Positions 1 to 6,952 of a stretch of 16,310 bases of DNA are shown here, piece after piece. The position numbers and the translations under genes were made by a program. The stretch spans positions 1-16,310 of the forward strand of contig CAMARL010000023.1 of NCBI GenBank assembly GCA_945860325.1. The letters run 5' to 3'. This stretch comes from Spirosoma fluviale. Its GTDB lineage: Bacteria > Bacteroidota > Bacteroidia > Cytophagales > Spirosomataceae. Each line of letters begins with the position of its first letter. Position 1 is the first letter of the stretch. The notes under the pieces are model-generated. The model was not told the DNA's origin. It saw only the letters and a list, made by a program, of their open reading frames with translations, and did not search any database.

Positions 1-1145
1 GGATTAAATACCCTAAAATAAGGTGCCGCATCACAACCAGAGCCAGCTGCCCATTGCCAACCGCCATTATTGGCCGAAAAATCAAAATCAAGCAACTTCT
101 CTGCAAAATATGTTTCGCCCCACCGCCAATCTATGAGTAAATGTTTAACCAAAAAACTGGCCACAACCATACGAACTCGATTGTGCATAAAACCTGTTTG
201 ATTTAATTCTCGCATGCCCGCATCGACCATTGGATACCCTGTTTTCCCTTGTTTCCAAGCTTCAAACTCAACTTCATTATTCCTCCATTGGATATGATCA
301 TATTCCTTTCGAAAGGCTAATCCATTACTTATGTGTGGAAAATGAAATAATATATTAAAATAAAAATCACGCCATATCAATTCATTTAACCAGGTTTCAG
401 ATAATCCTTGGGCTTGTAATACTAAAGAGCGGATCGAAATAGTTCCAAAACGTAAATGAACAGAAAGCTTTGAAGTACCCTTTATGGCAGGAAAATCACG
501 AGAGGCTTGATAATCATTTATTAATTTGTCAGAAACCATATTTTCAGGAAAAAATAATCCTGAAGGAGCAAAACCAATTGATTCTAAGCTAGGGAAATCA
601 AATTTTACATCTACATAATTTACCAAGCTTTTTGATGGATAAATAATCAAGGGTTCATTTTTCAAACGATCCTTCCATTTATTGGCATATGGCGTAAAAA
701 CGGTATAAGGTGTACCTTGTCCACTCAACACTTCATTCTTCTCAAAAATTACATGGTCTTTAAAAGTATGGAAACCAATCTTTTTTGAGTTCGCAAACTG
801 CTTAATTTCCTCATCCCGTTGAATCGCATATTTCTCATGATCATGATTTAAATAGATGGCTTGTACATCATATTCACTTGTCAATTTCTCAAAAACATGT
901 AAGGGATAATCATGAAAGATTAAAATATCGCCCCCTTGTTGGCAAATCAACGATTTAAGCTTCTCTAATGCCTTATGAATAAACTCAACCCGGCCATCCT
1001 TTTTAGTCGGCAAGCGAGATAAAATAGCTTGATCAAAAATGAAAATTGGCAAAACGGGAAAGGGACCTGTTAAAGCTTGAAATAATCCATGATTATCTTC
1101 TATCCGTAAATCCCTTCTAAACCAAAATATGGAAACTTTTTTCAT
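1..1145 (-). CDS. phrB: Deoxyribodipyrimidine photolyase (class I type), C-terminus cut by window edge
   Basis: This gene encodes a light-driven flavoprotein that splits cyclobutane pyrimidine dimers in DNA. The reading frame is open from the ATG at 1145-1143 to the left edge, giving 381 residues. The N-terminus, MKKVSIFWFRRDLRIEDN, is the start of the antenna-binding photolyase domain. The FAD-binding domain follows, with the segments GYPMVDAGMREL, FMHNRVRM and WRWGETYF. It then reaches the highly conserved NGGWQWAAGSGCDAAPYF block and an FRVFNP motif at the cut. Class I proteins usually continue for about 50 more residues. The WQW segment carries the position of the last Trp of the electron-transfer triad. 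The gene is divergent from queA. Its promoter is unclear: the best minus-strand candidate is TCCTTTTG at 1171-1178, a 7/8 match. A cryptochrome-like relative cannot be fully excluded, but the DAAPYF block fits a CPD photolyase. Confidence 0.9.
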   Translation of the reverse strand, partial: MKKVSIFWFRRDLRIEDNHGLFQALTGPFPVLPIFIFDQAILSRLPTKKDGRVEFIHKALEKLKSLICQQGGDILIFHDYPLHVFEKLTSEYDVQAIYLNHDHEKYAIQRDEEIKQFANSKKIGFHTFKDHVIFEKNEVLSGQGTPYTVFTPYANKWKDRLKNEPLIIYPSKSLVNYVDVKFDFPSLESIGFAPSGLFFPENMVSDKLINDYQASRDFPAIKGTSKLSVHLRFGTISIRSLVLQAQGLSETWLNELIWRDFYFNILFHFPHISNGLAFRKEYDHIQWRNNEVEFEAWKQGKTGYPMVDAGMRELNQTGFMHNRVRMVVASFLVKHLLIDWRWGETYFAEKLLDFDFSANNGGWQWAAGSGCDAAPYFRVFN

Positions 1146-1205
1146 AACATATAGTTCATTTAAAGCAGAACAAAAGGATTATATAAAGGTTTTAAAAAAT
1201 TTACC

Positions 1206-1237
1206 TTGACAAGCCCCCTTTGAAAAGTGTATATTTG
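1206..1237 (+). promoter_or_regulatory. Bacteroidota-type promoter for the queA cluster
   Basis: TTG at 1206-1208 (in TTGAC) is followed after 21 bp by TATATTTG at 1230-1237, a perfect match to the Bacteroidota primary-sigma -7 element TAnnTTTG. Transcription would start near 1243-1245, giving queA a leader of about 95 nt. It is the only strong promoter I see ahead of the five-gene cluster. Confidence 0.75.
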
Positions 1238-1243
1238 CAAATT

Positions 1244-1268
1244 GATAATTTTCTCAGCGAAAATAATC
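1244..1268 (+). repeat. Imperfect inverted repeat at the queA transcript start
   Basis: GATAATTTTC (1244-1253) and GAAAATAATC (1259-1268) form a 10-bp inverted repeat with one mismatch around a 5-nt centre, TCAGC. It lies at the predicted transcription start, so it could be an operator or a 5'-end hairpin. The function is inferred only. Confidence 0.45.
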
Positions 1269-1283
1269 ATTAATTTAATGTCG

Positions 1284-1307
1284 TTTAAACTCTATTTTGA
1301 GTTTAAA
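1284..1307 (+). repeat. Perfect inverted repeat in the queA 5' leader
   Basis: TTTAAACTC (1284-1292) pairs perfectly with GAGTTTAAA (1299-1307) around a 6-nt loop, TATTTT. The stem ends 32 nt before the queA ATG. It is AU-rich with only two G-C pairs and no following U-tract, so it does not look like an intrinsic terminator. It may be an operator or a weak mRNA hairpin. Confidence 0.5.
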
Positions 1308-1339
1308 ATTTACAAAACTTTAATTCAAAACCCATCCGA

Positions 1340-2392
1340 ATGAAATTATCTGAATTCAGATTTGATTTACCCCAAAGTTTAATTGCCTTAAATCCTACAG
1401 AAAATCGAGAAGATTCGCGTATGATGGTGATTAACCGAAAAGAAAAAACCATTGAACATAAAAAATTCACAGATATCATTGACTATTTTGGAGATGGTGA
1501 TGTGTTAGTAACTAATAATACCAAAGTATTCCCAGCGCGTTTATACGGAAATAAGGAAAAGACTGGAGCGCAAATTGAAGTATTTCTTTTAAGGGAATTA
1601 AATCGCGAGCATCGGCTTTGGGATGTTTTAGTAGATCCAGCTAGAAAAATTAGAGTAGGAAATAAGCTATATTTTGGTGATTCTGATTTAGTTGCCGAGG
1701 TGATTGACAATACAACGTCAAGAGGCCGTACCATTAGATTTCTTTATGATGGAGACCACGATGCTTTAATGCAAGCAATTCACGAGTTAGGTGAAACTCC
1801 GCTACCCGATGAAATTAGATTAAAAAGAGCAGCTACGGAAGAAGACAGAGAGCGTTTTCAAACGATTTATGCAGAGCATGTAGGTGCGGTCGCAGCACCC
1901 ACAGCCGGGCTTCATTTCTCCAAAATTGTCATGAAAAAAATGGAGTTAAATGGAGTTCAATTCTCACCAATTACACTTCATGTGGGTTTAGGTACCTTTA
2001 GACAAGTGGATGTAGAAGATTTGACCAAACATAAAACAGATTCAGAGCACTTTATTATAGATGAAGCTACGTGTGGATTTGTCAACGGAGCATTGGATAA
2101 TAAAAAACATGTATTGGCTATCGGAACTACCGTGATGAAAGCTTTGGAATCCTCCGTTTCTGCGAGTGGACATTTAAAGCCGATAAATAGTTGGACCGAC
2201 AAATTCATTTTTCCTCCCTACGAGTTTAAAATACCTACCGCATTGTTAACGAATTTCCATTTACCAGAATCCATTTTATATATGATGGCATCGGCATTTG
2301 GAAGTTATGAATTAGTACAGGAAGCTTACAAGCAAGCTATTAAAGAAAAATACCGTTTCTTTAGTTATGGAGATGTAATGTTAATCATCTAA
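1340..2392 (+). CDS. queA: S-adenosylmethionine:tRNA ribosyltransferase-isomerase (QueA)
   Basis: QueA transfers and rearranges the ribosyl group of SAM onto preQ1-modified tRNA to make epoxyqueuosine at the wobble position of GUN-anticodon tRNAs. The 350-residue length is normal for the family. Visible family blocks are LVTNNTKVFPARL (56-68), the AAPTAGLHFS signature (185-194), LHVGLGTF (213-220), GTTVMKALES (262-271) and LLTNFHLPESILYM (302-315). Two of these depart from the most common consensus: HKTDSE at 231-236, where HxMHSE or a close variant is usual, and Lys267, where Arg is common in GTT(V/S)xR. I cannot tell whether this is lineage-typical. The ATG at 1340 is supported by the conserved MKLSEFRFDLP start. 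No Shine-Dalgarno is present, as expected in Bacteroidota. It heads a co-directional cluster, with ispD following after 9 bp. Confidence 0.95.
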   Translation: MKLSEFRFDLPQSLIALNPTENREDSRMMVINRKEKTIEHKKFTDIIDYFGDGDVLVTNNTKVFPARLYGNKEKTGAQIEVFLLRELNREHRLWDVLVDPARKIRVGNKLYFGDSDLVAEVIDNTTSRGRTIRFLYDGDHDALMQAIHELGETPLPDEIRLKRAATEEDRERFQTIYAEHVGAVAAPTAGLHFSKIVMKKMELNGVQFSPITLHVGLGTFRQVDVEDLTKHKTDSEHFIIDEATCGFVNGALDNKKHVLAIGTTVMKALESSVSASGHLKPINSWTDKFIFPPYEFKIPTALLTNFHLPESILYMMASAFGSYELVQEAYKQAIKEKYRFFSYGDVMLII

Positions 2393-2401
2393 TTTTTTTG
2401 T

Positions 2402-3094
2402 GTGAAAAAAATCGCAATCATTGTTGCTGGCGGGACTGGTCATCGTATGAATAGTACAATACCTAAACAATTTTTGCTGCTGAAGGGGAAACCCATCTTA
2501 TTTCACACATTAAATCAATTCAAAAAAGCAGATTCAAGTATTTTATTGTATGTTGTTTTGCCCAAGAATCAAATGGATTTTTGGGCAAAATTATGTACTG
2601 AATTTCCAGAAATATTAGCAACTGCACCCCATATTTTGGTTGACGGAGGTGAAACTCGATTTCATTCAAGCCAAAATGGCCTAACAGCCATCACGGAAAC
2701 GGAAGATTGTTTAATAGCCATTCATGATGGTGTTCGTCCATTAATTGAGCCAGAATTGATTTCTTCTGCTTTTGAGTATGCTGAATTGCATGGAAATGCC
2801 ATTTTATCCGTCCCGACTAAAGACTCCATCAGAAAATGGGATAGCGTTTCGCAGAAATATGTGTCGGTCAAAAGAGATGAAATACGAATCATTCAAACGC
2901 CTCAAATATTTAGCTTAAAGTCTTTAAGAAAAGCATTCAATCAAACCTATAGTATGGAATTTACGGATGATGCCAGTGTGGTAGAGTCAACGGGTGAAAC
3001 CATTCATTTAGTGGACGGAGATTATGCCAACTTAAAAATAACAACCTCTGAGGACTTAAACCTCGCGGAAAGCCTAATGAAATCTGCCTTTTAG
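2402..3094 (+). CDS. ispD: 2-C-methyl-D-erythritol 4-phosphate cytidylyltransferase
   Basis: IspD joins CTP and MEP to give CDP-methylerythritol in the non-mevalonate isoprenoid pathway. It is a cytosolic Rossmann-like nucleotidyltransferase, and 230 residues is the standard length. The motifs are all present: the CTP-binding loop AGGTGHRM (9-16) with PKQF (21-24), the IHDGVRP block (107-113), TPQIF (166-170), TDDAS (188-192) and KITTSEDL (212-219). The start is a GTG at 2402. This position is forced because the glycine-rich loop begins only eight residues later and the upstream spacer is a T-run. The gene lies 9 bp after queA and 4 bp before the MMPL gene, so it is probably co-transcribed. 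A link between queuosine and isoprenoid synthesis is not evident. No frameshift or missing motif is seen. Confidence 0.95.
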   Translation: MKKIAIIVAGGTGHRMNSTIPKQFLLLKGKPILFHTLNQFKKADSSILLYVVLPKNQMDFWAKLCTEFPEILATAPHILVDGGETRFHSSQNGLTAITETEDCLIAIHDGVRPLIEPELISSAFEYAELHGNAILSVPTKDSIRKWDSVSQKYVSVKRDEIRIIQTPQIFSLKSLRKAFNQTYSMEFTDDASVVESTGETIHLVDGDYANLKITTSEDLNLAESLMKSAF

Positions 3095-3098
3095 ATCT

Positions 3099-5465
3099 AT
3101 GAAAAACTTTTGGTTACGAATTGCTGAAAACATATTAAAATTTAAATTTCAGATTTTAGGAATATTAGTCGTGCTAACCTGCGCACTAGGATTTAAAGCC
3201 AGCCAAATACAACTTAGCTACGAACTAGCAAAAATTCTCCCAAAATCAGACGAACGATTCCAACTCTACGAAAATTTCAAAAGTAAATATGGTGAAGATG
3301 GAAATGTCATGGTTATTGGACTCGAAAATGACCAGATATTTTCACCTAATGAATTCAATGCTTGGCATTCGTTAACCAAAGAAATCAAAGGTCAACCAGG
3401 TATTAAAAATGTACTATCGATTGCCAATTTACCAGAAGTATATATAGATTCCGTGGCAAATAAATTTTCGACCAGGCCTATTTGGGACATAACAGTTCCC
3501 ACTACAAAAACAAGATTAGATAGTTTACAATATAAGTTATCACGCTTACCCTTATTTACTGATTTTATTTTTACGAAAGATTTCAAAGTGCACCTAATGC
3601 TGATCACATTAGATCAGAAAACGATCAATAATAAAAATAGAATTCAGCTGGTCAAGCATATAAAAAGTTTAGGAGATCAGTATTCGACTAAAATGGGGCA
3701 TTCCGTACATTACTCTGGTATGCCATTTATACGTACTGAATATACATCCCAAGTAACGAACGAATTAGCCATATTTTTAATTCTAGCCATTTTAGTCACT
3801 TCAGCAATCTTATTTTATTTTTTCAGATCCATTAAGGTTGTTTTCTTTGCTTTAATTGTCATTCTAGTGGGCATCATTGCGTCGTTAGCTACCATTGTAT
3901 TATTTGACTTTAAAATCACATTACTTTCAGGCCTCATTCCTCCCTTGATTGTTGTCATAGGAGTACCTAATGTCATATTTTTATTGAACAAGTACCATGA
4001 AACATTTTTACGTACTCAAAATAAAGAGGAATCATTAATAGAAAGTACGTCAAAAATAGGAAGAACATTGTTTTTAGCTAATTTGACTACATCCATTGGT
4101 TTTGGAGTTTTCGCGTTTACGGGATCTGGCTTATTGGTTGAATTTGGAATCGTGGCTTCGATCAATGTCATGTTTACATTTGCCATATCAGTGCTCTTAA
4201 TTCCAATATTCTTTAGTTTTTTATCTCCTCCAGAAGCAAAAGATTTGGCACATTTCGAATCTCCTAAAGTGAGTAAATTTTTATTGCGCGTCGAAGCTTG
4301 GGTATTTAATCACAGAAAATCCATTTACTTATTGGTCGGAATAATCTTAGCTTTTTCTATTTACGGATTAACAAAAATAAAAGCAGTAGGCTATATCGTG
4401 GATGATTTGCCTCAAGATAATGCTATATACACGGATTTAAAGTTTATTGAAAAACATTTTAAAGGGGTTATGCCTTTTGAAATCTCAATCGACGCACGAG
4501 AAGATGGCCGCGCTTTAAGTCCTGAAATTTTAACTAAAATAAAACGAACAGAAAAAGTCATAGCCGAATACCCAGAATTCACGCAAGGACTTTCGATTTT
4601 AACGGCTACAAAATACTTATATCAGGTATATCGTGGAGGAGATCCGAAATACTTTGTACTTCCTAGCATCAATGAACTAAACAAATTAGCTTCTTTTCAA
4701 ACCAGTTTAAATGGAAAAGATAATTTATTCAATGGATTTATAGACTCGAAAAAAAGGTTTACCCGGATAAGTTTCCAAATGCAAGATGCAGGCACGACAA
4801 GAACCAGGGCATTGTTTGACGAAATAAAACCTAGAATTGACAGTATCTATTTATCAGATCCAGAAACGGGCGAGCTAAAAAAAGAAGGTGATCCCAATAC
4901 ATTTATTGCTAAAATCACTGGTAATTCTGTCATATATGCCTTTCAGACGGAATATTTGCAGGTCAATTTAATTGAGAGTACACTTTCGGCCATTTTTTTA
5001 ATATGCGTTTTAATGGCCTTATTATTTAGGAGTTGGAAAATGGTTATCATATCCACATTGCCTAGCCTCATTCCATTGCTTATTACAGCCGGATTAATGG
5101 GACATTTTGGTATTGCGCTTAAGCCAAGTACCATTTTGATTTTTTCAATCGCCTTTGGAATATCAAGTGACGGAACGATTTATTTCCTAACACGGTACAA
5201 GGAAGAATTTGCGAAAAACGCTTTTGACATTAAAAAATCCATCCAAATCACCATTCAAAAAACAGGAGTTTCCATGTTTTATACGGCTATGATATTATTT
5301 TTTGGATTTTTTATATTTACCGCTTCCACATTCAAAGGAACACAGGCACTAGGAGTGTTAGTGTCAATAACCCTTCTCATGGCTATGATTTGTAATTTAA
5401 TATTGCTTCCAGCATTTTTGATGAGCCTGAACAAAAAGGAAGTAACAGAACTATTAGAAGATTAA
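3099..5465 (+). CDS. MMPL/RND superfamily membrane transporter
   Basis: This is a 788-residue inner-membrane protein with the duplicated RND layout. TM1 lies near 15-33, followed by a periplasmic domain (about 35-220) and TM2-TM6 (about 224-374). TM7 lies near 409-427, followed by a second periplasmic domain (about 430-620) and TM8-TM12 (about 626-775). The first half carries IGVPNVIFLLNKYHE (287-301) and the second carries GISSDGTIYFLTRYKEE (687-703); these are the paired TM4 and TM10 segments of MMPL proteins. Only TM10 keeps an acidic residue (Asp691), while TM4 has Pro290-Asn291. Family members export lipids, hopanoids or hydrophobic compounds using the proton gradient. The substrate here is unknown. 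It lacks adjacent adaptor or outer-membrane genes, which argues against a tripartite drug pump. It sits 4 bp after ispD and 4 bp before the MFS gene. Confidence 0.85.
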   Translation: MKNFWLRIAENILKFKFQILGILVVLTCALGFKASQIQLSYELAKILPKSDERFQLYENFKSKYGEDGNVMVIGLENDQIFSPNEFNAWHSLTKEIKGQPGIKNVLSIANLPEVYIDSVANKFSTRPIWDITVPTTKTRLDSLQYKLSRLPLFTDFIFTKDFKVHLMLITLDQKTINNKNRIQLVKHIKSLGDQYSTKMGHSVHYSGMPFIRTEYTSQVTNELAIFLILAILVTSAILFYFFRSIKVVFFALIVILVGIIASLATIVLFDFKITLLSGLIPPLIVVIGVPNVIFLLNKYHETFLRTQNKEESLIESTSKIGRTLFLANLTTSIGFGVFAFTGSGLLVEFGIVASINVMFTFAISVLLIPIFFSFLSPPEAKDLAHFESPKVSKFLLRVEAWVFNHRKSIYLLVGIILAFSIYGLTKIKAVGYIVDDLPQDNAIYTDLKFIEKHFKGVMPFEISIDAREDGRALSPEILTKIKRTEKVIAEYPEFTQGLSILTATKYLYQVYRGGDPKYFVLPSINELNKLASFQTSLNGKDNLFNGFIDSKKRFTRISFQMQDAGTTRTRALFDEIKPRIDSIYLSDPETGELKKEGDPNTFIAKITGNSVIYAFQTEYLQVNLIESTLSAIFLICVLMALLFRSWKMVIISTLPSLIPLLITAGLMGHFGIALKPSTILIFSIAFGISSDGTIYFLTRYKEEFAKNAFDIKKSIQITIQKTGVSMFYTAMILFFGFFIFTASTFKGTQALGVLVSITLLMAMICNLILLPAFLMSLNKKEVTELLED

Positions 5466-5469
5466 ATCG

Positions 5470-6651
5470 ATGCAAAAAGAGGAAAGTATTTATTCACTAG
5501 CATTTTGGCTAATATGTTTAAGTAATTTCCTATTCTGTGCTAGTTTTTCCATGATTATCCCCGAATTACCCGATTATTTAGCTAGTCTAGGTGGAAGAGA
5601 ATACATCGGATATATCATAGCGCTATTCACGTTGACCGCAGGATTAAGCAGACCTTTTTCTGGTAAGCTAGCGGATCACATCGGTCGAATTCCCATCATG
5701 GCTTTTGGCTCTATCGTTTGCTTCATTTGTGGTGGATTATACCCTTTAATCCATTCAGTACAAGGTTTTTTATTACTTCGATTTTTTCATGGAATGTCGA
5801 CGGGTACTAAGCCAACAGCCACTTCAGCCTATGTAGCCGACATTATTCCTGAATCTAAACGAGGAGAAGCGCAGGGTGGCTTAGGTATATTTACGGCCAC
5901 CGGAATGTCGATAGGTCCTGTCATAGGAAGTTTTTTGGCCAAAGAATTAGGCCTGCGTGAAATGTTTTGGATATCCTCCCTATTTGCCTTGTTATCCATT
6001 TTAATTTTAACAAGAATGAAGGAAACATTGCCTAAATCAAGGAAAAAGCCAATGTCTATTTCACTCTTTAAAATAGGTTGGAAAGATGTTTTTGAACCTA
6101 AAATAATTCCCGTTTTTTGGATCATGATATTAGTTTCATTTTCCTACGGTGTGATTGTCACATTAGTACCGGACATTTCAAAAATGATCGGTTGGCACAA
6201 TAAAGGCCTATATTTTACCATATTCACAATATCTTCCATCGGTGTGCGTGTATTTTTCGCAAAATCCTCTGATCAATATGGTCGAATTCCTATATTGTTA
6301 ATTTCATCCTTCTTTTTAATTGCTTCTATGTTTTTGATGGTGCTCCCTTTAAGTTCCATGACCGTCATTTTATCAGGGATATTCTTTGGCATTTCATGGG
6401 GATTTAATTCACCTACTTTAACCGCCTGGACGACCGATCTGGCGTCACCTTTGCATATTGGCAGGGCTATGGCAACCATGTACATCGCATTAGAAGCAGG
6501 TATCGGAATGGGTGCATTATTAGCCGGAGCGTTTTACAAAGGATTAGCCTCACAAGTTCAAATACCATTTTTGCTTTCTGGTATATTTGCCATCATTTCA
6601 TCCTTACTTTTAGTATATTACCGACATAATTGGCTAAAAAATGACCTTTGA
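5470..6651 (+). CDS. Major facilitator superfamily transporter
   Basis: This is a 393-residue polytopic membrane protein with about 12 predicted helices and no signal peptide beyond the first helix, as usual for MFS. The motif-A loop between TM2 and TM3 reads GKLADHIGRIPIM (65-77), a good match to GxLaDrxGrr. The second half repeats it as SSDQYGRIPILL in the TM8-TM9 loop. An SxPxxP-like motif C is not obvious, but the segment GIFTATGMSIGPVIGSF lies where motif C of drug-exporter families would be. A drug or small-molecule exporter is the likeliest role; the substrate cannot be deduced. It starts 4 bp after the MMPL stop. Its last 11 bases overlap the next gene (ATGACCTTTGA holds both the start and the stop), implying translational coupling. 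Confidence 0.88.
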   Translation: MQKEESIYSLAFWLICLSNFLFCASFSMIIPELPDYLASLGGREYIGYIIALFTLTAGLSRPFSGKLADHIGRIPIMAFGSIVCFICGGLYPLIHSVQGFLLLRFFHGMSTGTKPTATSAYVADIIPESKRGEAQGGLGIFTATGMSIGPVIGSFLAKELGLREMFWISSLFALLSILILTRMKETLPKSRKKPMSISLFKIGWKDVFEPKIIPVFWIMILVSFSYGVIVTLVPDISKMIGWHNKGLYFTIFTISSIGVRVFFAKSSDQYGRIPILLISSFFLIASMFLMVLPLSSMTVILSGIFFGISWGFNSPTLTAWTTDLASPLHIGRAMATMYIALEAGIGMGALLAGAFYKGLASQVQIPFLLSGIFAIISSLLLVYYRHNWLKNDL

Positions 6652-6823
6652 CGAATATTTAATTTCAAAAAAAATCGACCGGAATCTCTTTAAAAATTCA
6701 GATTCCGACTTATTCCATTCCTGGGAAAGCGCGTTTAATCAGATCCACCCATTAAGCTTTACTGAACAAAATAAATTTATCGTCAATAAAATAAGACGTA
6801 AATACCGCATTAAAGTAGATTGA
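6641..6823 (+). CDS. Small conserved-looking protein of unknown function, coupled to the MFS gene
   Basis: This is a 60-residue basic, soluble-looking protein with no signal peptide or membrane helix. I do not recognise a named domain. The pattern looks like a real small family rather than chance: an N-terminal block ISKKIDRNLFKNSDSDLF (8-25), then a single Trp followed by FNQIHPLSF, and a C-terminal NKIRRKYRIK tail. From memory, similar short proteins with the ISKKID and INxIRRK patterns occur in other Bacteroidota, but I cannot verify this here. The ATG overlaps the MFS stop codon by 11 bp, the tightest junction in the cluster, so expression is probably coupled to that transporter. Possible roles are a transporter accessory factor or a nucleic-acid-binding protein; neither is shown. 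Confidence 0.7.
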   Translation: MTFDEYLISKKIDRNLFKNSDSDLFHSWESAFNQIHPLSFTEQNKFIVNKIRRKYRIKVD

Positions 6824-6836
6824 AAACCTTAATTAC

Positions 6837-6890
6837 TATTTATTATAATATAATTAAATAAATAAAAAATTAAAATAAATAAATATTTTA
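6837..6890. other. 54-bp block of only A and T upstream of gapN
   Basis: Every base from 6837 to 6890 is A or T; the block is bounded by C at 6836 and C at 6891. It lies in the 129-bp gap between the 60-aa gene and gapN. It could be an UP-like element or a curved or easily melted region. No clear hairpin terminator for the upstream cluster is visible in the gap. Confidence 0.6.
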
Positions 6891-6922
6891 CATAGTAGTT
6901 CCTATCCTCCAAAGAAAACATT

Positions 6923-6930
6923 GACATTTG
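6923..6930 (+). promoter_or_regulatory. Weak candidate -7 element for gapN
   Basis: GACATTTG (6923-6930) matches TAnnTTTG at all but the first position and lies 22 bp before the gapN ATG. TTC at 6899-6901 is at about the right distance for a degraded -33 element. No better candidate is visible. Confidence 0.3.
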
Positions 6931-6952
6931 CATCCATAAATTTCAAAAGATA

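Noticed and set aside
1284..1307. Intrinsic terminator for a leader RNA before queA
   Set aside because: The stem has only two G-C pairs and is followed by AAAATTTAC rather than a U-tract.
1243..1339. preQ1 riboswitch in the queA leader
   Set aside because: The leader has no preQ1-I or preQ1-II-like core (no C-rich loop or A-rich tail pairing arrangement), only two simple AT-rich inverted repeats.
1340..6823. A dedicated new secretion, defence or biosynthetic system in the five-gene cluster
   Set aside because: queA and ispD are ordinary core enzymes, and the transporters are single-component families without adaptors, toxins, nucleases or defence domains. The cluster looks like a typical compact mixed operon.
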